Counted from the stretch's first letter, positions 37,329 to 50,765 are shown. The stretch is DNA of 64,000 bases from Tillandsia leiboldiana (GCA_029204045.2 CM055075.1:24907545-24971544), one strand, 5' to 3'. The notes: generated by a model not told the origin, from the sequence alone. Numbers and translations: made by a program.

Positions 37329-40256
37329 TGTGATGATCCGGACTCCCGCAGAAACTGTGCAACATTAAACAGTGACTGTAGAGAGCTCATACGGTGAGTC
37401 GGAGCTTGTAGAATCGAAATTGGACATTTAAAATAGACTCGGCACGAAAATCGGAGCAAATGGGATTTTCCGGGGACTTTCGGCAAAATTTCGGATGAGA
37501 ATTTGGCGAAATGGACAGCGGATTTGGACTCAGCACGCGAAAACGGTCAAAATGGTATATTTACTTGATTTTCGGCGCAAAATTACTGTTCACGCCGGAA
37601 CAGTAACTCCGGCCGCCGGAATTACTGTTCCGGCGACCGGCGGCGGCCGGCGGGAGGTGGCGCGGCGGCGGAGCGGGGCGGAGCAAGGCAGAGGGCGGCG
37701 GCGCGCGGCGCGGGCAGCGCGGGCAAGCGCGGGCAGGGGGCGCTGGTGCGCGGTCCACGGCATGGCGTGCACCGGGTGCACCGAAAACTCCCCTTGACAC
37801 GTGGCGCTTCGCCATTGGTTGGCCGGCATCTAGAAGCATGTGGGATGGTGACACGTGGCGCTCTCCTATTGGCTGACAGGATCCGAAAAACCCGGAGCGC
37901 GGAGCTGCACATGCACCACGTGGGACACGTGGCAGATTCTGATTGGCCCTTGCACCGCTGTTTCCTGTTTTGTGGACACATGGCGCAATATGGTTGGTCC
38001 ATTTCGGTGTTTGCTGTTCTGTCCGGGATCCTGTGTGGAGCCCGAATATTCCCTTGGCCCATTATAAATAGGGTCCCCCACCCCTCCTCATTCCCACATC
38101 GGTTTGCGTGCTGTAGAGAGAGAAACAGAGAAGGTGCCCTATACAAAAATTCTTCCTCTCTCTCTTCTCTCTCTCTCCTCAAAATTCCAGAATTTTTGGA
38201 GTTACAGTTAGTGAGTTATCTGCGACGCGGTGCACTGCGACGGTTTTCTTTTTCGGCCCATTTCCCGTCGCAGTTCAGTCGAAAATTCCCTGTGGGCTAA
38301 CCAGGAGGAATTTTTGGACGATTTTTATGGCAGCGCGTTCCTAAGAGGTAAGGCTTCGATTTTCGTGTTGATCACATCGCTCCATTTCGTACTTTTGGCA
38401 CGATTCCCGAGGTCTCTTTGACCCCCCTTTTTGCTGTGGAAATTTCTGGACAGCATCGACTTCTCCAATTTTTATCTTGGCGTAGGAGAATCAGATCGAG
38501 GCGTTTAAAGAGTCAATTTTGATCTACTCTTCGCGGGGAACGCAACCGTAATTTTTCTGGATTTTTCTGAGCATATACAGAGGTGAAAAACTCCTCTCTT
38601 TTCGTGCTATTTGAAAAACAGCAAAAGTTGTATTTTTTGAATAATATAGTTACACCCTGTGCAATGTGTGTTGCTGTAGGGCACCGTTTTCGGCAGACAG
38701 CAGTTCTAGGGGACTGTGAACAGCCAGGAGACTATCTGGGTGTGATTTGAGCTGTTCGAGGTGGGCGGTTGTTGCTTACCTCATTTTTGACAAGCTCACT
38801 GGGATTACTAGAACTCCCCTAAAATACAATTGATGAAAACCATTGGGACAAACTAACAGGACAAACTAACAGGACAATTGATGAGAACCATTGGGACAAC
38901 TAACAGGACAATTGATGAGAACCGCTGGGACGAACTCTCCTAAAATTTAATATAACCCCACAGATAACTTATATTGGGACACTGTGATTGGGACAAAGGC
39001 TATAATCTCGCATGCAATAACTTTTATAACAATCAATCTTTTTAAAATAAATATTTGACACTTTTCTACAGCTTTTAAATAATGGCATGCTTTCTTGCTC
39101 ATCTAGTTAGCCACTATTTATTGCTACACTATCATCTTGGGATTTGTACATGTTTCATTGTTGTCCTGTGCATCCAGAGGCTTGTTGCTCAAGTGTGAGC
39201 AGGGGTTTGGGATAGTGTAGTCGAGATTGCTTTAGATTGTGGATTTGTGGGGTATTGCGATAACCGCGGACAGTAGGCGGTCGACCAGATGTTTATCCTT
39301 GCATCAGATTGGGGTTGAGTCTGGTTTATTGCATCAGCTGGGGATTGGGTTTCTGTAGTGGATGGAGTTTCCCACTTTGATCATAGTTATGATCCAGTCC
39401 TGCTATATTGAGATATGTGCTACAGAGATACTTGAGATACTGATGACAGAGATGCTTTACTCGTGTGGGTCGCTCCCCTCGGGTGCCACTCCGGAGGTGG
39501 GCTTTTTCAGACCCAGCCGTGTGTGCCGGTCTGATACTTATGTTGGGATGCGAGCCGTGTGAGCCGATCCCGCGGTTTCGAGCCGTGTGTGCAGATTCCG
39601 CTGAGCAGGCGGTACCAGTTGTTACTGGTGTCTAGATTGGATTTATTTGGACAGATACCATTTCTGATGCATGCATACAGTTTTGACAGCATAGTAGTGG
39701 TAGTTTTCCTGTTTCAGCATCTTATGTATTTTACCACTTCCCCTTTTCCCTTTTGCCTCTAGTAGTCCTAGTGGGTGCGTCAGAGTTGAGGTTTTACCCA
39801 CTAGGGGAGGCTGCTGGTTTATCTGGTAGTTCTCACCCCCCATTGTTATTTTCTGTTTCTTTCTTCTCCTTTATTTTGCAGAGTCATCTGCAGGAGCTGC
39901 TAGGCCTTCGGCAGCGGATCGAGGTAAGGGGATCGCCGAATAGATAGATCTCCTGTGAGATTGAGAGCTGTAAATAGACGATGTACCCTTCACTCAGACT
40001 GTGGTATTCTCCTTTTATTTGGGTCTGGCTTCCGCCAGCGGGTTGTACTATTTGGTGAGCTGAGAGATTATTGTACTTATTACAGCTTTATTTGTAGTTC
40101 CAGTCTGAGATACTATGTGGTTCTTCTACTTCAGCTCTGTATTATGCTCTTTTATTGTTCATATTATATCGGAGCAGGTTACCAGCGCTTCGTGTACTCG
40201 GGAAATCCCGTGTGCACGGCGGATCTGTTGGCGAGCCCGGGTTCCGGGGCGTGACA
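37329..40256 (+). repeat. 5' LTR of the gypsy element, 2928 bp
   Basis: Begins TGTGATGATCCGGACTCC and ends GTTCCGGGGCGTGACA. It includes a GC-rich inverted-repeat zone near 37590-37640, the G-box/CCAAT modules at 37795-37990, a TATA box TTATAAATAGG at 38062, and a pyrimidine-rich leader at 38150-38180. The long open frames across 37495-38300 are LTR sequence and recur in the 3' copy. Confidence 0.95.
37796..38069 (+). promoter_or_regulatory. LTR promoter: repeated G-box/CCAAT modules and TATA box
   Basis: Four modules pair an ACGT-type G-box or close variant with an ATTGG (inverted CCAAT) or GTTGG about 8-13 bases later: CACGTGGC 37798 with ATTGG 37814; CACGTGGC 37852 with ATTGG 37868; CACGTGGG 37917 and CACGTGGC 37926 with ATTGG 37942; CACATGGC 37977 with GTTGG 37993. 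A TATA box (TTATAAATAG) follows at 38062. CACGTGGC is the abscisic-acid-responsive and bZIP/bHLH binding core in plants. The same array stands in the 3' LTR (TATA at 46195). Regulatory function is inferred. Confidence 0.6.
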
Positions 40257-40264
40257 GATTAAGT

Positions 40265-40276
40265 TGGTATCAGAGC
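40265..40276 (+). other. tRNA-Met primer-binding site
   Basis: TGGTATCAGAGC, complementary to the 3' end of plant initiator tRNA-Met, eight bases after the 5' LTR. This is where minus-strand DNA synthesis would start. Confidence 0.9.
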
Positions 40277-40545
40277 TTAGGGATAGGTCAGTTGGGACTT
40301 AGGAAACCCTAGGCTTTTGGTAGACCCTAGGATAATAGGGTACGAGAGACGTGATATTTGCGAAAGTCGTTGATTTATTGTTTGACTCTTCCAGTGAGAG
40401 AAGAGGGATCGACATGCCCAATTTCTGGTGAACCGTTATGTTGGCTGCAGACAACATAAAGTCACAGAAATATGGGGATGTCTTTGACTTTCGCTAGATT
40501 GGGTCGTGTGGGAATTTGATACTGAGTGTGGTTTCTTGTGGTAGG

Positions 40546-43500
40546 ATGCCTCCGTGACGTAGGATGTTGACGCGTTCTCAGCCCGATTCCCCTGAGCCCG
40601 ACCAGGAGGAGTCCGGCAGGGCCAGCAGAGTGATGTGCCAGAGCTACAAGCTCAGATGGCCCAGATGTCCGAGGCTGTTCGGCGTCAGGAGGAGGCTATG
40701 GGTCGGCTGACGCAGATGTTAGAACAGAGGGCGCAGCCTGTTGTAGCACCCCCAGAGAGTTCTCCCGTACCTTCTTCCCCTGCTGTGAATCCCCCAGTTG
40801 TACCGGTAACCCCGGCATCCCCTGTTGCTCGGGGTACTGGTAGACAGTCGTCTGGGTTGATGGGACCTCTGACCCCGGCAGGGCAGCGGGAGATGGTTGA
40901 CTTGTTGATGAGGTTTCGCCAGTTTGACCCACCCCATTTCTCGGGGCAGAATGCAGAGTCGTGGGAGGCAGAGTCGTGGATCACGGCGATGGAGCGACGT
41001 TTTGAGACATTGTTCATCGAGGAGCGATACCAGGTGCTATTAGCGACGAACTTTTTGGAGCACAACCCCGAGGCTTGGTGGCGGCGTGTTCGACCGGCTG
41101 GTCCGCCTGGGGCTCAGCTCCTGACCTGGGCGGAGTTCCGCAGTCTCCTTCTCGGGGCTTTCTTCTCGGAAAGCGTCCGACAGAGATTGGAGGAGCAGAT
41201 GAGAAACCTTCGCTAGGGAAATCGGCCCGTACACGAATACATTGCCAATTTCAATCAGTTGTTGGCATGTGTACCGAACGTGGCCAGGGATGAGGCGCAC
41301 CGGATTTACATGTTCGAGCGAGGGTTGCGCCGGGACCTTTTTCAACTTGTTCGCTCGCGAAGGTTGCAGACCTTGGAGGCCTCAATGGAGCAGGCACTCT
41401 ACGTTGAGTGCGGGGAGGTAGTGATGGAGGAGGTAGCTCCAGCCCCCGTGGTGATCCCGGGGGCGAAGCGACCGGCATCGGAGGTTGGGGGACAAGCTAG
41501 TTCGTGGAGGCCGCCACGACCGTCTCTGCCACAGTCTTCCGGCCAAGGACGGTCTGAGCGGCGAGAGCCTGGTGGATCCCAGAGGCCCCAGCAGCGGCAG
41601 CAGCAGCAGCAAAGATCCCAGCCGTCGCGGCGTGGGTCGCAGCGACAGCCCCAGCGACAACGGCAGTCTCAACAGCAACAGCAGTCACGACAACCACGGG
41701 CCCCCGGCAATTGTATTTTCTGTGGAGGTCAGCACTTTTCCAACACCTGCGACCAGCGGTGGGGTCGCTGCTATAGATGTGGACAGCCCGGGCACATTCA
41801 AGCTTCGTGCCCCTTTTCGGCCCCCGCCACCCCTTCTTCAGCATCTGCTCCATCTTCATCTCAACAGCGGTCGACGGCTCAGCGGCCATATGCTCCAGCA
41901 AGCAGGCCATCTTCTTCCCATCCCACGGAGTATCGCCCTCCAGCTCAAAGTGGGCGAGTGTATGCTGCGCAGGTAGATGACTCTTCGGCAGCAGATCACG
42001 TGGTGGCAGGTATCACCCTACTTTCTGGCATTAGGACTCGTACTTTATTTGATACGGGAGCATCACATTCTTTTATTAGTAAATCATTTGCATCATTACA
42101 TGGGTTAGAGGTAGGACTTTTGCCACGTGCACGAAAGGTTCAGATTCCCGATCACACCTTGCACGTGGAGGAGTGTTGTTGGTCCTGCCCGATGCAAATC
42201 GAGTCCTGGATTATGCCAGCAGACCTGTTGGTCCTGAGATAATTGAAGGACTTCGATGTGGTCCTCGGGATGGACTGGCTGGCTCGGTATTTTGCGATTA
42301 TTGACTGTGCCGCAAGGACTGTCACTTTTAGAGAGCCAGACCAGGAAATTTTGGTATACCGGGGATGTCAGAGTGCTTTCTTTGCCTCTATGGTTTCGAC
42401 TTCCCGAGCGAAGCAGATGATCCGTCGAGGATGTGTAGCCTTTTTGGCTAGTGTTGTTGAGGGGCCTACGGCGGCGCCGGGACTCGGGGATATCCCTATT
42501 GCCCGCGAGTTCCCGGATGTTTTCCCACCTGAGCTGACTAGCATGCCGCCAGATAGGGAAATTGAGTTCGTGATTGACGTAGTTCCAGGAACTGCGCCAA
42601 TCTCTAAGGCTCCTTACCGGATGGCACCGGCTGAGTTGCGAGAGCTTAAGGCGCAACTTCAGGATTTAATGGATAAGGGCTTTATTAGGCCGAGTGTGTC
42701 GCCTTGGGGAGCGCCGGTGCTATTCGTGAAAAAGAAGGATGGGTCACTTCGATTGTGCGTGGATTATAGGGAATTGAATAAAGTGACCATCAAGAACAAA
42801 TACCCTTTGCCGCGCATCGATGATCTTTTTGATCAGCTGCAAGGGTCTTGTGTCTTCTCTAAGATAGATTTGCAGTCCGGTTACCACCAGTTGAAGGTGA
42901 AGGCCGAGGATATTCCGAAGACGGCATTCAGATCACGGTACGGGCATTATGAATTCACAGTTATGCCTTTTGGGCTAACTAATGCCCCTGCCGCGTTCAT
43001 GGATTTAATGAACCGGATCTTCCGGCTATACTTAGACCGGTTCGTGGTAGTGTTCATTGATGATATCTTGGTCTACTCCCGAAGTGATGCGGAGCATGAG
43101 GAGCACTTGAGGATTGTGCTGCAACTTCTACGAGAGAAGAAGTTGTTTGCCAAACTGGCAAAATGCGAGTTTTGGCTTCGGGAGGTAGTCTTTTTGGGCC
43201 ATGTAATTTCTGCCGCAGATGTGGCAGTGGACCCAGCAAAGATTGAGGCAGTCTGTGATTGGCCCCGACCGACGACGGTTTCTGAGGTACGTAGCTTTAT
43301 GGGTTTAGCTGGGTATTACCGTCGGTTTGTGGAAGGCTTTGCGAAGCTCTCCACACCCCTCACTCGTTTGACGCGTAAGGGAGTGAAATTTGTCTGGAGT
43401 GAGGACTGTCAAAGGAGCTTTGAGGAGCTAAAGAGTAGACTGATGACCACCCCTATCCTTTCCCTCCCTGTTATGGGAAAAGGATATGTGATCTACAGTG

Positions 43501-45398
43501 ATGCATCACACAGCGGACTTGGTTGTGTGTTGATGCAGGAAGGGAGGGTAATTGCTTATGCATCAAGGCAACTCAAGGATTATGAGAAGAATTACCCTAC
43601 CCATGACTTGGAGCTTGCTGCTGTGGTATTTGCACTGAAGCTTTGGCGTCATTATCTATATGGGGAGCATTGTGAAATCTACACCGACCACAAGAGCCTA
43701 AAATACCTGTTCACGCAGAAGGAGTTGAATTTGAGGCAACGTAGGTGGTTAGAGCTATTAAAGGATTATGATGTAGATATTCTCTACCACCCAGGAAAGG
43801 CTAATGTGGTCGCTGACGCCTTGAGTAGAAGGGCGGTGCAAGGGTTGTCTATGTTGATCACAGACCAAGCACCGCTATTAGAGGAGATGAGACGGCTCGA
43901 GATAGAGGTTGTGTCCCCTGGGGTCTCTGCTAGACTGACATCTTTAGTCGTGCAGCCCACTCTGCTGGACAGGATCAAAGAGAAACAGAGTGAGGACCCC
44001 CACTTGGCCAGGATTAGAGATCATATTCCGAGTGATCAGTCAGGGGACTTTACGGTAGATGCCTCAGGAGTACTGAGGTACAGGAACCGAGCATGTGTGC
44101 CAATAGATGTGGAGATTAGAGAACAGATATTGCGAGAGGCCCATTATACACCTTATACCCTACATCCTGGTGGGACTAAGATGTATAAGGACCTCAAGGC
44201 ACACTTCTGGTGGAAAGGCATGAAAAGGGATATTGGGAGATTTGTGGCCCAGTGTTTAACTTGTCAGCAGGTGAAAGCTGAGCATCGAGTGCCAGCTGGC
44301 AAGTTACAGAGTCTCCCAATTCCCGAGTGGAAATGGGACCACATTACGATGGATTTCGTGGTCGGACTGCCAAGGGCACAGGGAGGAGCAGACGCTATCT
44401 GGGTAGTTGTAGATCGACTTACCAAGTCTGCGCACTTTCTGCCCATGCAGACTACGTGGCCACTTGAGCGACTAGCCCAGCTTTATCTAGACGAGATAGT
44501 TAGATTACATGGAGTACCAGCCTCCATTGTATCAGATAGAGACCCGAGATTTGTTTCGCGTTTCTAGATGAGTTTGCAGACAGCCTTGGAGACTCAACTC
44601 AGGTTCAGTACGACTTTTCATCCGCAGACTGATGGGCAGTCAGAGCGGACTATACAAATCCTGGAGGACATGCTGAGGGCTTGTGTCTTGGATTTCGGCG
44701 GAGGGTGGATTCGACACTTATCCTTGGATGAGTTCGCATACAACAATAGCTTTCAAGCGAGCATTCAGATGGCTCCGTTTGAAGCATTGTATGGACGCAA
44801 GTGTCGGTCACCACTTTATTGGAGTGACATGGGCGAGAGGCGGACCTTGGGACCAGATGTCTTGATAGAAGCGGAAGAGAAGGTCCGAGTGATTCGACGG
44901 CATCTTCAAACCGCCCAAAGCCGACAGAGGAGTTATGCCGATGTTCGGCGACGAGACTTAGAATTTCAAGTTGGAGATCATGTATTCCTGAAAGTCTCGC
45001 CGTCCAAAGGAATCAGGAGATTCGGCATTCGTGGAAAGCTTAGCCCCCGATACATTGGACCCTTTGAGGTATTGGAGCGTATCGGGCCAGTTGCCTACCG
45101 ACTTGCACTTCCTCCGAGGCTTGCTGGTGTCCATGATGTGTTTCACGTTTCTACTTTGAGGAAGTATGTCTTCGACCCATCGCACGTCATCGACTTCACA
45201 CCGCTTGAGATTAGCGAAGATTTGAGGTATGAGGAGCGCCCACTGCGAATTCTGGACCGAGAGGTGAGAGAATTGCGCAATCGGGCCATTCCCTATGTGA
45301 AAATCCAATGGGGCAATCATGACGAGCGCGAGGCTACATGGGAGCTCGAGTCAGAGATGAGGGATGCTCACCCCTACTTATTCGAGACATCGGACTGA
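40546..45398 (+). pseudogene. Gypsy gag-pol polyprotein with scattered stops
   Basis: Encodes the structural and enzymatic proteins of the retrotransposon. Domains in order: gag core (40860-41410), Gln/Arg-rich linker (41570-41700), CCHC zinc knuckle CYRCGQPGHIQASC (41770-41811), aspartic protease DTGASHSFIS (about 42050), reverse transcriptase (42520-43230) with FIDDIL near 43054, RNase H starting IYSDASHSGLG (43490), integrase zinc-binding and DDE core (44150-44700), and a chromodomain-like C-terminus ending at 45398. In-frame stops stand at 41214 (TAG), 42240 (TAA) and 44565 (TAG). The likely start ATG at 40546 is followed by TGA at 40555 and a frame change before 40635. All later segments share one frame, so damage is light. 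The copy cannot make a full polyprotein itself. Confidence 0.92.
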
Positions 45399-45440
45399 GG
45401 ATTATTGTTTAGTCTCATTTCGAGGACGAAACTCTTTTTA

Positions 45441-45451
45441 GTGGGGGAGGA
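45441..45451 (+). other. Polypurine tract
   Basis: GTGGGGGAGGA directly before the 3' LTR, the plus-strand primer site of the gypsy element. Confidence 0.85.
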
Positions 45452-48390
45452 TGTGATGATCCAGACTCCCACAGGAACTGTGCAACATTAAACAGTGACT
45501 GTAGAGAGCTCATACGGTGAGTCGGAGCTTGTAGAATCGAAATTGGACATTTAAAATAGACTCGGCACGAAAATCGGAGCAAATGGGATTTTTCGGGGAC
45601 TTTCGGCAAAATTTCGGATGAGAATTTGGCGAAATGGACAGCGGATTTGGACTCAGCACGCGAAAACAGTCAAAATGGTATATTTACTTGATTTTCGGCG
45701 CAAAATTACTGTTCACGCCGGAACAGTAACTCCGGCCGCCGGAATTACTGTTCCGGCGACCGGCGGCGGCCGGCGGGAGGCGGCGCGGCGGCGGAGCGGG
45801 GCGGAGCAAGGCAGAGGGCGGCGGCGCGCGGCGCGGGCAGCGCGGGCAGGCGCGGGCAGGCGCGGGCAGGGGGCGCTAGTGCGCGGTCCACGGCATGGCG
45901 TGCACCGGGTGCACCGAAGACTCCCCTTGACACGTGGCGCTTCGCCATTGGTTGGCCGGCATCTAGAAGCATGTGGGATGGTGACACGTGGCGCTCTCCT
46001 ATTGGCTGACAGGATCCGGAAAACCCGGAGCGCGGAGCTGCACATGCACCACGTGGGACACGTGGCAGATTCTGATTGGCCCTTGCACCGCTGTTTCCTG
46101 TTTTGTGGACACATGGCGCAATATGGTTGGTCCATTTCGGTGTTTGCTGTTCTGTCCGGGATCCTGTGTGGAGCCCGAATATTCCCTTGGCCCATTATAA
46201 ATAGGGTCCCCCACCCTTCCTCATTCCCACCTCGGTTTGCGTGCTGTAGAGAGAGAAACAGAGAATGTGCCCTATACAAAAATTCTTCCTCTCTCTCTTC
46301 TCTCTCTCTCCTCAAAATTCCAGAATTTCTGGAGTTACAGTTAGTGAGTTATCTGCGACGCGGTGCACTGCGACGGTTTTCTTTTTCGGCCCATTTCCCG
46401 TCGCAGTTCAGTCGAAAATTCCCTGTGGGCTAACCAGGAGGAATTTTTGGACGATTTTTGCGGCAGCGCGTTCCTAAGAGGTAAGGCTCGATTTTCGTGT
46501 TGATCACATCGCTCCATTTCGTACTTTTGGTATGATTCCCGAGGTCTCTTTGACCCCCCTTTTTGCTGTGGAAATTTCTGGAGAGCATCGACTTCTCTGA
46601 TTTTTATCTTGGCGTAGGAGCATCAGATCGAGGCGTTTAAAGAGTCGATTTTGATCTACTCTTCGCGGGGAACGCAACCGTAATTTTTCTGGATTTTTCT
46701 GAGCACTATACAGAGGTTAAAAACTCCTCTCTTTTCGTGCTATTTGAAAAACAGCAAAAGTTGTATTTTTTTGAATAATATAGTTACACCCTGTGCAATG
46801 TGTGTTGCTGTAGGGCACCGTTTTCGGCAGACAGCAGTTCTAGGGGACTGTGGACAGCCATGAGACTATCTGGGTGTGATTTGAGCTGTTCGAGGTGGGC
46901 GGTTGTTGCTTACCTCATTTTTGACAAGCTCACTGGGATTACTAGAACTCCCCTAAAATACAATTGATGAAAACCATTGGGACAAACTAACAGGACAAAC
47001 TAACAGGACAATTGATGAGAACCATTGGGACAACTAACAGGACAATTGATGAGAACCGCTAGGACGAACTCTCCTAAAATTTAATATAACCCCACAGATA
47101 ACTTATATTGGGACACTGTGATTGGGACAAAGGCTATAATCTCGCATGCAATAACTTTTATAACAATCAATCTTTTTAAAATAAATATTTGACACTTTTC
47201 TACAGCTTTTAAATAATGGCATGCTTTCTTGCTCATCTAGTTAGCCACTATTTATTGCTACACTATCATCTTGGGATTTGTACATGTTTCATTGTTGTCC
47301 TGTGCATCCAGAGGCTTGTTGCTCAAGTGTGAGCAGGGGTTTGGGATAGTGTAGTCGAGATTGCTTTAGATTGTGGATTTGTGGGGTATTGCGATAACCG
47401 CGGACAGTAGGCGGTCGACCAGATGTTTATCCTTGCATCAGATTGGGGTTGAGTCTGGTTTATTGCATCAGCTGGGGATTGGGTTTCTGTAGTGGATGGA
47501 GTTTCCCACTTTGATCATAGTTATGATCCAGTCCTGCTATATTGAGATATGTGCTACAGAGATACTTGAGATACTGATGACAGAGATGCTTTACTCGTGT
47601 GGGTCGCTCCCCTCGGGTGCCACTCCGGAGGTGGGCTTTTTCAGACCCAGCCGTGTGTGCCGGTCTGATACTTATGTTGTGATGCGAGCCGTGTGAGCCG
47701 ATCCCGCGGTTTCGAGCCGTGTGTGCAGATTCCGCTGAGCAGGCGGTACCAGTTGTTACTGGTGTCTAGATTGGATTTATTTGGACAGATACCATTTCTG
47801 ATGCATGCATACAGTTTTGACAGCATAGTAGTGGTAGTTTTCCTGTTTCAGCATCTTATGTATTTTACCACTTCCCCTTTTCCCTTTTGCCTCTAGTAGT
47901 CCTAGTGGGTGCGTCAGAGTTGAGGTTTTACCCACTAGGGGAGGCTGCTGGTTTATCTGGTAGTTCTCACCCCCCATTGTTATTTTTTGTTTCTTTCTTC
48001 TCCTTTATTTTGCAGAGTCATCTGCAGGAGCTGCTAGGCCTTCGGCAGCGGATCGAGGTAAGGGGATCGCCGAATAGATAGATCTCCTGTGAGATTGAGA
48101 GCTGTAAATAGACGCTGTACCCTTCACTCAGACTGTGGTATTCTCCTTTTATTTGGGTCTGGCTTCCGCCAGCGGGTTGTACTATTTGGTGAGCTGAGAG
48201 ATTATTGTACTTATTACAGCTTTATTTGTAGTTCCAGTCTGAGATACTATGTGGTTCTTCTACTTCAGCTCTGTATTATGCTCTTTTATTGTTCATATTA
48301 TATCGGAGCAGGTTACCAGCGCTTCGTGTACTCGGGAAATCCCGTGTGCACGGCGGATCTGTTGGCGAGCCCGGGTTCCGGGGCGTGACA
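45452..48390 (+). repeat. 3' LTR of the gypsy element, 2939 bp
   Basis: Differs from the 5' LTR by one extra 11-base unit of a GGCGCGGGCA repeat near 45850, a few one-base indels, and about 30 substitutions. Most differences fall in the first half. Confidence 0.95.
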
Positions 48391-48844
48391 TAATCAGTAT
48401 GCTTTTTTACATCAATGTTTGTATATTGTTGATAGTGCATCAACCTATCAACTAATTTTTCTGGTTGTATCTTGTTGGATAAATCCGGTACTCGCCCCGG
48501 TACCAGATTCTCTGAATCCGCAACCCGCTTCGATACCGCAATCCGCTCTGGTACCGCCTAGAGTTGGGATTCCGTAGCGGAAACGTCAAATTGGATTTTT
48601 ACCATAAACCCGTCCTCTCAACAAAACTGGAACCAATACAACCACAAAGAGAAGAAAACCAAAACAAGGAAATATGTGGGTGAAATAAGATTCATTAACC
48701 AAGAGAAGAATTACACCGATTACACCGACTCCTCTTCTGCAATAGAGTAGCTTCAACCCGAGCCCTCCTCCTGAATCTCTCTCACCCTTCTCTCGTCTTC
48801 TATAAACCTAGAAGACTCCCTTCTCTCGTCTTCTATAAACCTAG

Positions 48845-49400
48845 AAGACTATGGGTGTGGCTAAATCCTAACCCCCACCACCTCCATGGGTGTTATCACC
48901 ACTGGGTGTAGATACCACTATATGGGTGTGGCTAAATTCTAGCCCCCACCACCTCCATGGGTATTACCACCACCGTCTCCATGGGTGTAAATACCACTAT
49001 ATGGGTGTGGCTAAATCCTAGCCCCCACCACCTCCATGGGTATTACCACCACCGTCTCTATGGGTGTGACCACGTTAACAACCCCGTTAACACCACCTTG
49101 ATGTGGATACCACTATATGCGTGTGGCTAAATCCTAGCCCTCGCCACCTCCATGGGTATTACCATCATCGTGGGTATATCCTCCTTAACACCACCATATT
49201 GTGGATACCACTATATGGGTGTGGCTAAATCCTAGCCCCCACCACCTCCATGGGTATTACCACCATCGTGGGTGTGACTATCTTAACACCACCTTGATGT
49301 GGATACCACTATATGGGTGTGGCTAAATCCTAGCCCCCACCACCTCCATGGGTATTACCACCATCGTAGGTATATCCTCCTTAACACCCCGTTAACACCA
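48845..49400. repeat. Minisatellite in the LTR, GGGTGTGGCTAAATCCTAGC units
   Basis: Six imperfect units of roughly 75-115 bases, each with GGGTGTGGCTAAATCCTAGC, CCACCACCTCCATGGGTATT and ACCACTATAT blocks. The matching array in the other LTR is at 50207-50765. Confidence 0.85.
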
Positions 49401-50206
49401 CCTTAAAATAATAACACATGTGCTATATTTATAGCTTACATCAAAAGCTATCCAAATCCTAGTCTAAATAGATTTTTATTCTAATTAATATTTAAATCTT
49501 AACAAACTTATCTCTTTAAGATTTAAATATTAATCTTAATCCAACTAGGATTCAACTACAAATCTAATCAAATCCTAACAATCTCCACCTTGATTTGATT
49601 TGTAGTCTTTAATCGCTGCATCGAGCTCTCCTCCGCTCCACCTTGAGCGACTGCATCTCCGATCTCGCTTTTGGACTCTCTAGCTCCACCTGAAGCCGAA
49701 AAATCACATACCTTCGAGTCCAACACGCCTAACGAGATCAAATTGTTATCGCCTCCTGTGATGATCAGTAATCCAGTACTCTGATGTCGATATCTCCTGA
49801 GGATCGCCAACCTTTAGCTCTGATACCAATTGTTGGATAAATCCGGTACTCGCCCCGATACCAGATTCTCTGAATCCGCAACCCGCTTCGATACTGCAAT
49901 CCGCTCTGGTACCGCCTAGAGTTGGGATTCCGCAGCGGAAACGTCAAATTGGATTTTTACCATAAACCCGTCCTCTCAACAAAACTGGAACCAATACAAC
50001 CACAAAGAGAAGAAAACCAAAACAAGGAAATATGCGGGTGAAATAAGATTCATTAACCAAGAGAAGAATTACACCGATTACACCGACTCCTCTTCTGCAA
50101 TAGAGTAGCTTCAACCCGAGCCCTCCTCTTGAATCTCTCTCACCCTTCTCTCGTCTTCTATAAACCTAGAAGACTCCATTCTCTCGTCTTCTATAAACCT
50201 AGAAGA

Positions 50207-50765
50207 CTATGGGTGTGGCTAAATCCTAATCCCCACCACCTCCATGGGTGTTATCACCACTGGGTGTAGATACCACTATATGGGTGTGGCTAAATCCTAG
50301 CCCCCACCACCTCCATGGGTATTACCACCACCGTCTCCATGGGTGTAAATACCACTATATGGGTGTGGCTAAATCCTAGCCCCCACCACCTCCATGGGTA
50401 TTACCACCACCGTCTCCATGGGTGTGACCACGTTAACACCCCGTTAACACCACCTTGATGTGGATACCACTATATGGGTGTGGCTAAATCCTAGCCCTCA
50501 CCACCTCCATGGGTATTACCATCATCGTGGGTATATCCTCCTTAACACCACCATATTGTGGATACCACTATATGGGTGTGGCTAAATCCTAACCCCCACC
50601 ACCTCCATGGGTATTACCACCATCGTGGGTGTGACTATCTTGACACCACCTTGATGTGGATACCACTATATGGGTGTGGCTAAATCCTAGCCCCCACCAC
50701 CTCCATGGGTATTACCACCATCGTGGGTATATCCTCCTTAACACCCCGTTAACACCACCTTAAAA
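50207..50765. repeat. Minisatellite in the second LTR
   Basis: The six-unit array of the second LTR, collinear with that at 48845-49400 and differing at scattered bases. Confidence 0.85.

Larger units (their letters stand above)
37329..48390 (+). mobile_element. Nearly complete Ty3/gypsy chromovirus-type retrotransposon, 11.06 kb
   Basis: Two LTRs (37329-40256 and 45452-48390) with TG...CA ends are flanked by an exact TAATC duplication (37324-37328, 48391-48395). A tRNA-Met primer-binding site TGGTATCAGAGC lies at 40265-40276, and a polypurine tract GTGGGGGAGGA lies at 45441-45451. The interior keeps gag, protease, reverse transcriptase, RNase H, integrase and a C-terminal chromodomain-like end in one frame, broken only by isolated stops and a damaged gag start. 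By eye the LTRs differ at about 30 positions plus one 11-base indel, roughly 1%, so the insertion is recent. Confidence 0.95.

Noticed and set aside
37495..38300. Long frames such as those at 37495-37797 and 37746-38300, duplicated at 45618-46433
   Set aside because: They lie within the gypsy LTRs, across promoter and leader sequence, and recur only because the LTR is repeated.
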